DNA of 16,446 bases from an uncultured Clostridia bacterium (GTDB lineage Bacteria > Bacillota > Clostridia > Christensenellales > UBA1242). A program made the translations under genes and the position numbers. Positions 1 through 8,500 of the stretch are shown here, piece by piece (within the stretch, counting starts at the first letter, position 1; each line of letters begins with the position of its first letter). The notes beneath the pieces are model-generated. The model was not told where the DNA came from. It ran no database searches and was given only the letters and a program-made list of their open reading frames with translations. Location: the NCBI GenBank assembly GCA_937992055.1, contig CALKLQ010000035.1, positions 1-16,446 on the forward strand. Reading direction: 5' to 3'.

Positions 1-2
1 AA

Positions 3-431
3 AGTCAATGGGAATATGAAAAAAATGGACTTATCGCAGTTATGTCTTGCTATGGCGTTGATATAATGCCAGACAATGTTTTGGAATGTCAAAACCGTTT
101 GTTTGAATATTTTGAGAAAGAATATAAAGCACTTTTCAAAAAGAATATCAAGCAAGAGTATTTGGATATTGTCAAATTTGTTTTGTCAAAAAACATTTTG
201 TGTGGTGACGCCCTTTCAATGAAAACAAGCACAAATGAACCTATTACTTTTGCTGAATGGTCTTTCGTAAAAGGTAGTTTGGTTCAAAGACGAGATTTCC
301 ATTACGAGCAATTACTTACCCAAAATGATAAAAAAGAAACTTTGTTTGGCGATTTTATAGAAAAGCCAATCAAAACATATCCTCTCACACACTATTTAAA
401 CTTAAAGGAGAATGACACTAATGATAAATGA
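3..431 (+). CDS. DNA N6-adenine methyltransferase subunit (M1) of a restriction-modification operon, 5' partial
   Basis: The reading frame is open from the window edge, so the N-terminus with the SAM-binding motif I lies outside. The visible part starts just before GVDIMPDNV, which fits motif II of N6-adenine methylases (an acidic residue binding the SAM ribose, then the usual DN-x-x-E-C pattern). CGDAL about 45 residues later fits the motif III region. The ATG at 42 is internal to this motif block and is not a real start. No NPPY/DPPY catalytic motif IV occurs before the stop; the end of the protein (EPITFAEWSF, RRDFHYEQLL) instead resembles the tail of a family of methylase subunits encoded next to an Eco57I-type methylase. 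The stop codon overlaps the next gene by 11 bp, so the two are translationally coupled. It is probably a subunit that modifies host DNA together with the next gene product. The family call is firm; the division of labour is inferred. Confidence 0.75.
   Translation, partial: SQWEYEKNGLIAVMSCYGVDIMPDNVLECQNRLFEYFEKEYKALFKKNIKQEYLDIVKFVLSKNILCGDALSMKTSTNEPITFAEWSFVKGSLVQRRDFHYEQLLTQNDKKETLFGDFIEKPIKTYPLTHYLNLKENDTNDK
405..410 (+). promoter_or_regulatory. Ribosome binding site deciding the start of the second methylase
   Basis: AAGGAG lies 10 bases before the ATG at 421 but only one base before the ATG at 412. Normal spacing favours 421 as the start. Confidence 0.75.
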
Positions 432-1923
432 AACACATAATCCAGATGTCTTAAATTGTTTGGCAAACTTGAGTTCAGATGAAGTTTTTACAAGTCCAAA
501 AATTGCAAATGAAATGCTTGATATGTTGCCACAAAAACTTTTTGAAAACCCTAATACAACATTTTTAGACCCTTGCACAAAAAGTGGAGTGTTTTTAAGA
601 GAGATTGCAAAAAGATTGCTAGTTGGTCTAGAAAAACAAATCCCAAATTTGCAAGAAAGAATAAATCACATTTTCACAAAACAACTTTACGGGATTGCAA
701 TTACACAACTTACAAGTTTACTTTCTCGTAGAAGTGTTTATTGTAGTAAAACTGCAAATGGAAAGTATTCAATTGCGACTACCTTCAATGCTGCAAATGG
801 AAATATTAAGTTTGACAAAATTAAGCACACTTTTGAAAATCACAAATGCAAATTTTGTGGTGTTGGCGATAATGTTGAAACCTATACAAGAGATGATAGT
901 ATGGAAACTTACGCCTACCAATTTATTCACACAGAAAATCCTCAGGAGTTATTTAATATGAAATTTGATGTTATTATCGGCAATCCACCTTATCAATTAA
1001 ATGTTGGCGTCCAGCAAGAAAGTTATGCTATTTCATTATATCAAAAATTTGTTGAGCAAGCTAAAAAGTTACAACCTAGATATTTGTCAATGATTATACC
1101 AAGTCGTTGGTTCGCTGGTGGTCGTGGATTAGACGAGTTTAGAGATGAGATGTTACATGATGACAGACTGCGAATAATACACGATTTCATTGACGCTAGC
1201 GATTGTTTCTCTGGTGTCGAAATAAAAGGTGGAGTATGTTATTTCCTTTGGGATAGAGATAATCGTGGATTATGTAAAATTTACACTCATAAAAACAATA
1301 CAATTACACAATCTGAACGTCCTTTACTTGAAGAAAACAATGACACTTTTATAAGATACAATCAAGCAATTTCAATTATTAGAAAAGTTTCAGAATTACA
1401 TGAACAATCTTTTTCTGAAATTGTTAGTCCGCAAACACCTTTTGGGTTATACTCAAGTTTTAATGACTTTGCACTAAGTGGAAATATTAAAGTTTATGCT
1501 AATAAGAGAACTGGATACTTACCGCAAAATTATATTATTTCTAAAAATAAGGAATGGATAGATAAATGGAAAGTTTATGTCCCTAAGGCAATCGGTTCCG
1601 GAGAACTTGGTAACGATATAATAAAGCCAATATTGGGCGAACCAAATTCACTATGCACTCAAACTTACATAATGTATGGACCTTTTGAGACTAAAAAAGA
1701 ATGTGAAAATGTAATAAGTTATGTAAATACCAAATTTTTTCATTTTCTAATGGGATTAAAAAAAGTAACTCAAGATGCAATGTCTAAAGTTTACACGTTA
1801 ATACCAATGCAAGATTTCTCAAAATCTTGGACAGATAAAGAACTTTATGAAAAATACAAATTATCTAAAGAAGAGATTGAGTTTATTGAATCTATGGTTA
1901 GACCAGAAATAGGAGCAAAATAA
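421..1923 (+). CDS. Eco57I-like DNA adenine methylase subunit (M2) with NPPY motif
   Basis: A 500-residue protein expected to transfer a methyl group from SAM to adenine in a specific DNA site. Residues 50-58 (DPCTKSGVF) match motif I of gamma-class N6-adenine methylases, with T-K where A/C-G is more common. Residues 188-191 are NPPY, the catalytic motif IV. Between them lies a Cys pair (C143-x2-C146), a probable small metal site kept in this subfamily. The stretch after NPPY (IIPSRWFAGG, IIHDFIDASDCF, GGVCYFLW) is typical of Eco57I/TaqI-type methylases, and the last 170 residues resemble a target-recognition region. The start at 421 is chosen from the ribosome binding site; 412 would be three residues longer. 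It overlaps the upstream methylase subunit and lies 11 bp before the next gene, so it is one operon. It may work as a heteromer with the upstream subunit. Confidence 0.87.
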   Translation: MINETHNPDVLNCLANLSSDEVFTSPKIANEMLDMLPQKLFENPNTTFLDPCTKSGVFLREIAKRLLVGLEKQIPNLQERINHIFTKQLYGIAITQLTSLLSRRSVYCSKTANGKYSIATTFNAANGNIKFDKIKHTFENHKCKFCGVGDNVETYTRDDSMETYAYQFIHTENPQELFNMKFDVIIGNPPYQLNVGVQQESYAISLYQKFVEQAKKLQPRYLSMIIPSRWFAGGRGLDEFRDEMLHDDRLRIIHDFIDASDCFSGVEIKGGVCYFLWDRDNRGLCKIYTHKNNTITQSERPLLEENNDTFIRYNQAISIIRKVSELHEQSFSEIVSPQTPFGLYSSFNDFALSGNIKVYANKRTGYLPQNYIISKNKEWIDKWKVYVPKAIGSGELGNDIIKPILGEPNSLCTQTYIMYGPFETKKECENVISYVNTKFFHFLMGLKKVTQDAMSKVYTLIPMQDFSKSWTDKELYEKYKLSKEEIEFIESMVRPEIGAK

Positions 1924-1934
1924 GGAGAAAAGTT

Positions 1935-2261
1935 ATGATAATCTTAGATAAGGAATGTGAAATAACTTTAAAAAAATTAACCGATTTATCAAAATCTAAG
2001 AATGGTAATGCATTTGTTGTTACAGAAGAAATTCTCAAAAGAGATGTGGCCGGTAAATTAAATAAATCAGGATACATAACAATCAAACAAGATTGTTCAG
2101 ACACTGACATGTTTAGTGTTTTTATAGAATTAACAAGAGATGGTTTAAATTATTTTAAAAATAAGAAAGCCAATAGGTGGAGAATCGCCAAAGAATGGGG
2201 TAAATTTTTAATACCAGTATTGATTTCTGTAGCCGCATTAATTATATCAATAGTAAAATAA
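1935..2261 (+). CDS. Small winged-helix-like protein with one C-terminal transmembrane segment
   Basis: 108 residues. The start has AGGAG seven bases upstream, in normal position. Residues 1-75 are charged and predicted mostly helical, ending in a pattern (YITI, then a short hairpin, then IELTRDGLNYF) like the wing and last helix of small winged-helix proteins. Residues 88-107 (WGKFLIPVLISVAALIISIV) form a single hydrophobic helix ending one lysine before the stop, so the protein looks tail-anchored with its body in the cytoplasm. It sits inside the restriction-modification operon, 11 bp after the methylase and 12 bp before the helicase-nuclease. I do not recognise a named family. It could be a regulator, an immunity-like partner or a membrane tether for the complex; none of these is shown by the sequence. 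Confidence 0.7.
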   Translation: MIILDKECEITLKKLTDLSKSKNGNAFVVTEEILKRDVAGKLNKSGYITIKQDCSDTDMFSVFIELTRDGLNYFKNKKANRWRIAKEWGKFLIPVLISVAALIISIVK

Positions 2262-2273
2262 TGGAGTAAACTA

Positions 2274-4787
2274 ATGAATAACGAATTTTTCCCTAGACAA
2301 ATAAAACCACAAATTTATGCTTATACAGATAACCACCCACAGTTTAAAGGTTATTTGAAAGTTGGTTTTACAACTAGAAATATTGAAGATAGAATGAGAG
2401 AACATTATCCAACACTTCTTCCCGGCGAAAAACCTTATGAAGTTGTATTTTTGGATAGTTCTATGCGTGAAGATGGTACATATTTCAAGGACTATGATGT
2501 TCACAAAATTTTAAGGCAACAAGGTTTTGATAACATAAACGGCGAATGGTTTAAATGTTCTGCTCGTGATGTTCAAAGTGCTGTTTTCACACTTAAAAAT
2601 CAAATTGAAAATATTGAACGAAGAACACAAAATTTCAAACTTCGTCCAGAACAAGAAAGTGCCATTGAAAAAACTATTGCGTATTTTAAAGATGTAAAAA
2701 GTAGCAACAAACACATTGTGCCTCACTTTTTGTGGAATGCAAAAATGAGATTTGGTAAAACCTTTACGACTTATGAACTCGCGAAGAAAATGGGATTTAA
2801 AAGAGTACTAATTTTAACATTTAAGCCTGCTGTTGAAAGTTCTTGGGAAGAAGATTTAAACACTCACCTAGATTTTGAAGGCTGGCAATTTGTATCTAGG
2901 CATACTGACTTAACTGGCGAACAATGTGATAAAAATAGACCTATTGTTTGTTTTGGTTCGTTCCAAGATTACTTAGGTCTTAAAGATGGAATGATTAAGC
3001 CAAAAAACGAATGGGTTCATACAACAAATTGGGATTTGGTCGTTTTTGATGAATATCATTTTGGGGCTTGGCGAGACAGTGCAAAAGAACTTTTTGAAAA
3101 AGATGAACTTGACAAAGATGTGACAAACAAACTTTTCACTGAAAACCAAAGCGAAAGTGATATTGAGCAAATTATGCCAATTACAACTTCATATTATTTG
3201 TATCTTTCTGGCACTCCATTTAGAGCAATCGCAAATGGCGAATTTATGGAAGAACAAATCTATAACTGGACATATTCTGATGAACAGCGTGCAAAAGAAA
3301 ATTGGCAAGGCGAAAACAATCCTTATGCTTCGCTTCCAAGAATGGTGTTAATGACTTATCAACTTCCTGATTCTATTAGAGAAGTTGCACTTCAAGGCGA
3401 ATATAACGAATTTGACCTAAATACATTTTTCTCTGCAAAAGGAGAATATGAAACTGCTGAATTTGTGTATAAGGAAGAAGTCCAAAAATGGCTTGACCTA
3501 ATTCGTGGTAATTTTAGTGAAACTACTGTTGATAATCTAAAACAAGGCGCAGACAAAGCCATTCTTCCATTTACAACAAATAAAGCAAATTTGCAAGAAG
3601 TGTTACAACATACATTCTGGTTTTTGCCAAATGTTGCAAGTTGTTATGCTATGGGCAATCTGCTTAAAGAAAAACAAAATATGTTTTATCATGATTACAA
3701 AGTTATTGTTTGTGCTGGCACTCGTGCTGGTGTTGGACTATCGGCATTAGAACCAGTAAAGCGAGCAATGACAAGCGAACCATTAAAGACAAAAACAATT
3801 ACTCTTTCTTGCGGAAAACTTACAACAGGTGTAACGGTTAAGCCTTGGACTGGAATTTTTATGTTAAGAAACCTATCTAGTCCAGAAACATATTTTCAAT
3901 CAGCATTTCGTGTTCAATCTCCTTGGACGCTTAAAAATCCTGATGGACTAAACCCTAACGAAGAAGAAATAATTAAAAAGGAATGTTACATATTTGATTT
4001 TGCTCCCGACAGAGCATTAAGACAAATTCAAGAATATTCTTGTAGGCTTGATATTTCCGACACAAACCCAGAAAAGAAAGTTGCCGACTTTATTCAATTC
4101 TTGCCAGTGCTATCATATGATGGCATGACAATGAAAAACATCAGTCCGGGCGAACTTTTGGATATTGCAACAAGCGGAACAACCGCTACTCTTCTTGCTC
4201 GTAGATGGGAAAGTGCAATGCTTGTTAATGTTGAAAATGCAACACTTGAAAGACTTCTTAATAATCCAAAAGCTATGGAAGCATTGATGAGTATCGAAGG
4301 CTTTAGAAACCTTAATATGCAAAGCGATATTGAGATTATTGTAAATAAATCTAATGCTGTTAAGAAGATTAAAAAGGAAGCGACTGACGAAGGCAGAGAT
4401 TTAACCGAAAAAGAAAAGAAAGAAATTTCAGAAGAAGAAAAAGAATACAAATCAAAAAGGAAACAAATTCAAGAAAAACTTATCAAATTTGCAACCCGTA
4501 TTCCAATCTTTATGTATTTAACAGATTTCCGTGAACAAGTTTTACAAGATGTAATAACACAACTTGAACCGGGGCTTTTCAAGAGAGTTACTGGTCTTGA
4601 AGTAAATGACTTTGAACTTCTAACATCTCTTGGATTATTCAATGCTGGACTTATGAACCAAGCAGTTTTCCAATTCCGTAGATATGAAGATAGCAGTTTA
4701 AGTTATACTGGTATCAACAAACACGAAGGCGAAGTTGTTGGTGGTTGGGATACCACAATTCGCTATGAAGATATGAAAAAGATATAA
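2274..4787 (+). CDS. GIY-YIG nuclease-superfamily 2 helicase fusion, restriction subunit
   Basis: 837 residues, with GGAG seven bases before the ATG. Residues 12-95 match the T5orf172-like GIY-YIG nuclease fold: IYAY at 14-17, YLKVG at 27-31, conserved arginines R35 and R40, H77, and GEWF with E91 as the likely metal ligand. Residues 120-550 are an SF2 helicase/translocase: LRPEQ at 123-127, a Walker A-like NAKMRFGKT at 155-163, Walker B DEYH at 259-262, SGTPF (motif III) at 312-316, TTGV (motif V) at 517-520 and QSAFRVQ (motif VI) at 542-548. A charged, probably coiled stretch lies near residues 700-740. The architecture is that of a single-chain ATP-dependent restriction enzyme that translocates on unmodified DNA and cuts it. 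It is the last gene of the operon, and the methylases upstream presumably provide specificity and protection. The biochemical type (I, III or ISP-like) cannot be fixed from sequence. Confidence 0.85.
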   Translation: MNNEFFPRQIKPQIYAYTDNHPQFKGYLKVGFTTRNIEDRMREHYPTLLPGEKPYEVVFLDSSMREDGTYFKDYDVHKILRQQGFDNINGEWFKCSARDVQSAVFTLKNQIENIERRTQNFKLRPEQESAIEKTIAYFKDVKSSNKHIVPHFLWNAKMRFGKTFTTYELAKKMGFKRVLILTFKPAVESSWEEDLNTHLDFEGWQFVSRHTDLTGEQCDKNRPIVCFGSFQDYLGLKDGMIKPKNEWVHTTNWDLVVFDEYHFGAWRDSAKELFEKDELDKDVTNKLFTENQSESDIEQIMPITTSYYLYLSGTPFRAIANGEFMEEQIYNWTYSDEQRAKENWQGENNPYASLPRMVLMTYQLPDSIREVALQGEYNEFDLNTFFSAKGEYETAEFVYKEEVQKWLDLIRGNFSETTVDNLKQGADKAILPFTTNKANLQEVLQHTFWFLPNVASCYAMGNLLKEKQNMFYHDYKVIVCAGTRAGVGLSALEPVKRAMTSEPLKTKTITLSCGKLTTGVTVKPWTGIFMLRNLSSPETYFQSAFRVQSPWTLKNPDGLNPNEEEIIKKECYIFDFAPDRALRQIQEYSCRLDISDTNPEKKVADFIQFLPVLSYDGMTMKNISPGELLDIATSGTTATLLARRWESAMLVNVENATLERLLNNPKAMEALMSIEGFRNLNMQSDIEIIVNKSNAVKKIKKEATDEGRDLTEKEKKEISEEEKEYKSKRKQIQEKLIKFATRIPIFMYLTDFREQVLQDVITQLEPGLFKRVTGLEVNDFELLTSLGLFNAGLMNQAVFQFRRYEDSSLSYTGINKHEGEVVGGWDTTIRYEDMKKI

Positions 4788-4810
4788 ACTCACTATATAT
4801 TTTTTACATT

Positions 4811-4848
4811 AAAAAGACCACCTATTCTAACGATAGATGGTCTTTTTT
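4811..4848 (+). terminator. Rho-independent terminator of the restriction-modification operon
   Basis: Arms 4811-4825 and 4833-4847 pair over 15 bp with one mismatch, around a 7-base loop, and end in a T run. It lies 23 bp after the helicase-nuclease stop. The A run on the left arm would also let it act from the other strand. Confidence 0.85.
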
Positions 4849-4962
4849 ACTGAATTTTATTAAATTTTTATGATATTTTCGCAAATTTTTAGCCATTTTA
4901 CTATAAATTTGCGATTTTTTATATAATTTACTTTATCTTATGATTACACCTATCGTTAGAAT
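4824..4962. repeat. 13-bp inverted repeat pair, one arm inside the terminator loop
   Basis: ATTCTAACGATAG at 4824-4836, covering the loop and inner stem of the first terminator, recurs as its exact reverse complement at 4950-4962. Two of the next four bases outward also match. The intervening 113 bp hold the second hairpin. Formation of this long-range pairing in RNA would break the terminator stem, but a function is not shown. Confidence 0.6.
4879..4920 (+). terminator. Second hairpin with T6 tail, possible back-up terminator or operator
   Basis: TCGCAAATTT at 4879-4888 and its exact reverse complement at 4905-4914 flank a 16-base loop, followed directly by six Ts. The stem is AT-rich, so as a terminator it would be weaker than the one just upstream. 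It may instead be a regulator site for the SLOG gene that follows; a TATAAT at 4922-4927 lies just after it but has no good -35. Confidence 0.45.
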
Positions 4963-5030
4963 TGATGTTTAGTAATGTTTGAAATTTAGCCATCAATTAT
5001 TTACTCTTTTTTACTTAAAAGGAGCAAATA

Positions 5031-5486
5031 TTGAACGAATTTAAAGATGATAAAGTTGTGGCTTTTGCTGGGCATAGATATGAGTGGCATTGCATTGGTG
5101 TAGAAAACAAATTGCACGAAGTTCTAGAAGATTTAATTAATAAAGGATACACTATCTTTTATGACGGACACTATGGTGCATTTGATGAAAAGTGTGCGCA
5201 CGCAGTCTTACAATTAAAACATAAATATCCACACATCAAACTAATTCGTATTTTAGCATATTATCATCACGACAAAGAAAAATATGATTTGCCATCGTGC
5301 TATGATGGTTCAATACTTCCAGAGATAGAAGAATTGCATTACAAACAAAAAATCACAAAAAGAAACGAGTGGATAATAAACCACTGCGATATTCTCGTTT
5401 GCCATATAGAAGAAACCTACAAAAGCGGAGCCTATCGCACTTTAAAATACGCTCAAAAGCAAAACAAACCAATAATTTACATATAA
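5031..5486 (+). CDS. SLOG-family (DUF1273/YpsA-like) nucleotide-binding protein
   Basis: 151 residues starting at TTG, six bases after an AAAAGGAG ribosome binding site; no better ATG is available. The protein has the pattern of the DprA/LOG-like SLOG Rossmann fold: VVAFAGHR at residues 9-16 (first strand and GHR turn), GYTIFYDGHYGAFD near 39-52 (glycine-rich second turn), then an LK-x-KYP-x-IKL strand, a KRNEWI helix, a D-ILVC strand and SGAYRT-LKYA near the end. It is close to the full length of this family. SLOG proteins bind nucleotides or nucleotide-derived ligands, and several are sensors in anti-phage systems; others have house-keeping or unknown roles. It stands alone in forward orientation and converges on the large HNH/PIN gene. 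A link between the two is only suggested by proximity. Confidence 0.8.
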   Translation: MNEFKDDKVVAFAGHRYEWHCIGVENKLHEVLEDLINKGYTIFYDGHYGAFDEKCAHAVLQLKHKYPHIKLIRILAYYHHDKEKYDLPSCYDGSILPEIEELHYKQKITKRNEWIINHCDILVCHIEETYKSGAYRTLKYAQKQNKPIIYI

Positions 5487-5489
5487 CAA

Positions 5490-5517
5490 AAAAGAAGACT
5501 AAAATTAGTCTTCTTTT
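5490..5517. terminator. Bidirectional terminator between convergent genes
   Basis: AAAAGAAGACTAA at 5490-5502 pairs perfectly with 5505-5517, giving A and T runs on both strands. The right arm is also the last codons and the stop of the reverse-strand HNH/PIN gene. Confidence 0.85.
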
Positions 5518-8500
5518 GTTTCATTTTCCAAGTATGTATCTAAATACATTTTATTATCTTTTTCAATAATTCTTGCTCTAAAATTTTTCTTAACATTGTC
5601 AACTATAGAAATATACTCTTGGGGAAATTCTTTAGAAAAGTTATGTATGCTTGCTTTTACAATAATTCTATCTACCGAATCTTGACTAAAAGATGGCAAA
5701 TTATTTTCTTTTATTAAGAGTCTAATTATGAAATTCCCATGTTTCCAATCATCGCTATTTTCCTGTAAGTGCTGTAATATGAAGAAATCATACAATTCTT
5801 TTAAATAAGCGTCCTTACTATTTTCATCTGCATTTAATACTAACGATTTTAAATAACAATACACATCTTGTGTTAGATAATTTCCGTAATTCATAGTAGA
5901 AAGTTTTTTTAAACATTCTAGATATTTTTCAAACCCTAAGTCTAATTTTATCAAAAATGAATTTAAACCAATTGTGTTATTATTTTTCTCTAATAAAACG
6001 ATTGAAGTTAAAAATTGGTCATCATTAACAAAGATTTTATCAGTTTCATTTTGAGCAAATCCCAATGTATCATTTTCTAGCAAAAGGTTAAATTCATAAA
6101 AAATGTTTTCAATTTCTTTTTGTCCATGATATGAAAACTCCTTGTCCGGAGTATTTAACACATCCAAAATTCGTTTAACTCTATTACAGAACTTTAATAA
6201 CCCCTTTTTTGTTTTTTCGTCTGCCTCTGTTCTGTAAAGATTACCATCTCTAACGCAAATACTGCCAACATAACTATCTGATTTCGCAGAAGCAATGAGT
6301 TCTTCCAATTCACTATTAAATATTCTCTTGGTTTCGATTGAGCAGTAACAGTTTAAGCCTTTTATTTTATCAATATCTATATCTAGGATAGCCAAAGCAT
6401 AAATAATATCAAACGAAAGAATAAAACCATTTGTATTCGAATAATCTATTGAAATATTATTTATATTTTTTATTTTACTTGTATTTTCAAAAAATAAAAA
6501 ACCATAACAATCTATAATTTTCTTTCCTAATCTAGATGCAAGTACTGATATAGGTAATTTGCATGCTGATTCGTTATATAACTTAACAATTTCATCTGAA
6601 TGTTTTTTTATTTTTTCTAAATATTCTATAATTTGTTTTTTGCTTTCTTCAAATGGTCCACTAAATGTTTTTGCATAATTTGAATTTAACATTTGAGACA
6701 TTGCATAAGCAAACAACTCTGATTCAATATATGAAAGTGAGACGATTTTAAACTTCTCATTTTTAAAATATATTTCATCGCCTGTTGAAGAATATAACAA
6801 TTCTTCAACAGCTTTATCTGTTTCTTTATAATGCAAAATTCCAGCTAACTTTGATGGAGTGTAACCTTGTATTAAATCTTCTTTGTGAATTGCAACAGTT
6901 ACTTTTCTATCATCATTTTCCAATCTTGCTACAACACCTTGTTGAGCTTTATCAGGATATTTTTGCTGTTCTTCCATATTCGCTAACGATAACATACCTT
7001 TAAGTGAATTTATATTTTTGTCATTAATCATTAGAGATTTTAAATAGCAGTTAAAGGCAATATCTTTGGTATCAACATTGTTAGAATAAATTTGTCCAGC
7101 AAGCATTAATAAATCAGAATCTATTGAATCCTTTGCCTGTAAAACATAACTATCAATAGCAAAGTCTTTTATTTCTATTTTTAAATCAAGCAACATTTTT
7201 AAATCAGTTAGATTGAAATTTATTTCTAATTCTTTCATTATTGCAGATTTAGCTTCATTAAAACACTTTAGTTTACGATTAAGCGAACATAAATAGCTAT
7301 TTACTTTTAACAAGTTAGGGTTTGAATTTAATATGTCTTTATATATTTCTTTCGCATATAACAAATCATCTCTATTTTTTGAATTTTGAAAACAATTTGC
7401 TATTTCTATTTTAAATCCCGTCAGTGGATTTAAGCCAATTATTTCTTTTAATTTTAAATAATCTTCGCTTTCACTATATATTTTTATTAAATAGCTAAAA
7501 TAGACACAATCTAATGTTGACGGCATTTCTTGACTTTTTAAAATCCTAACTGCTTTATTAAATTGACTTTTATATTTTTTGTTTTTTGAAGAGTAAAATG
7601 CAACTAAAATATTATATTCATATTTATCTTTATAATCTTCTTGATATTTTAACAAATAATTTACAAATGAGAAATTTTTGGTTTGTTTTTTACTTCTCAT
7701 TCTTAAAAAAACATCTAGAAAACCAACATCTTTTTTAAATAGATATTGATTATCATTCATAATCTTTTCCGCTTTCACTAAGTCATTATTAATTAATTCA
7801 TTTAAATATGCCAATGCCAATTTATAATTGTTTGTTTGCTCACACATTTTTCTTACATCATCAAAATTAACATTGTTAATATTCTCTTCAATTTGGTGTA
7901 CCAAATATATTGATTTTATTTCATTATTTTCTCTAATATTTTCACAACATTCTGCATATAAACTATTAAATTCTTTTAACGAATTAATATGATTAGCAAG
8001 TAATAATATTTTCTTCCAAAAATAAATCTGTAATTCTGGTACAAATTGTTTAATTTTAGGTATTTCTAGTTCAAATTCTTTATATCCTTCAATGTCTTCT
8101 AATTTTTGCTCTTTTACATATACAAATTCTATACCCTTATTATAAATTTCATTAATTTTACTTTTTTGTTTGTAATAATATTCATCCGCAAAGAATTCCA
8201 CTAGCCCATCTTTATCCCTAATTTGCATTCTGTTTTCAATTGCATAATTGGTGCTTAATTTGTGAATAAAAGAGCCTTTTTCTATTTTCTCTATTTCAAG
8301 CTGTTTTTCTTCATTATTTTTCTCTTTTATAAAAACATTGTTATCTAATTGGTCATCTAAAATAAATTTGCAAATCTTCTTTAACTTTGTGTCTGTGCAA
8401 TAATCTACAACAAGTAGAAGTAATTGTTTTTCAGAAAACTGAGCAAATAATTCAACTAAATTATTCACATAGTTTTTTACATTATATGCTAAGTAATTTT

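Noticed and set aside
412..420. Earlier ATG for the second methylase
   Set aside because: Only one base after the AAGGAG site; 421 has normal spacing.
695..961. Forward frame inside the Eco57I-like methylase
   Set aside because: It is out of frame with a gene that has clear motifs, has no ribosome binding site and its product is low-complexity.
4094..4450. Reverse-strand frames within the helicase-nuclease gene
   Set aside because: They are mirror frames of a well-supported gene, Ser/Phe/Leu-rich, with no start signals.
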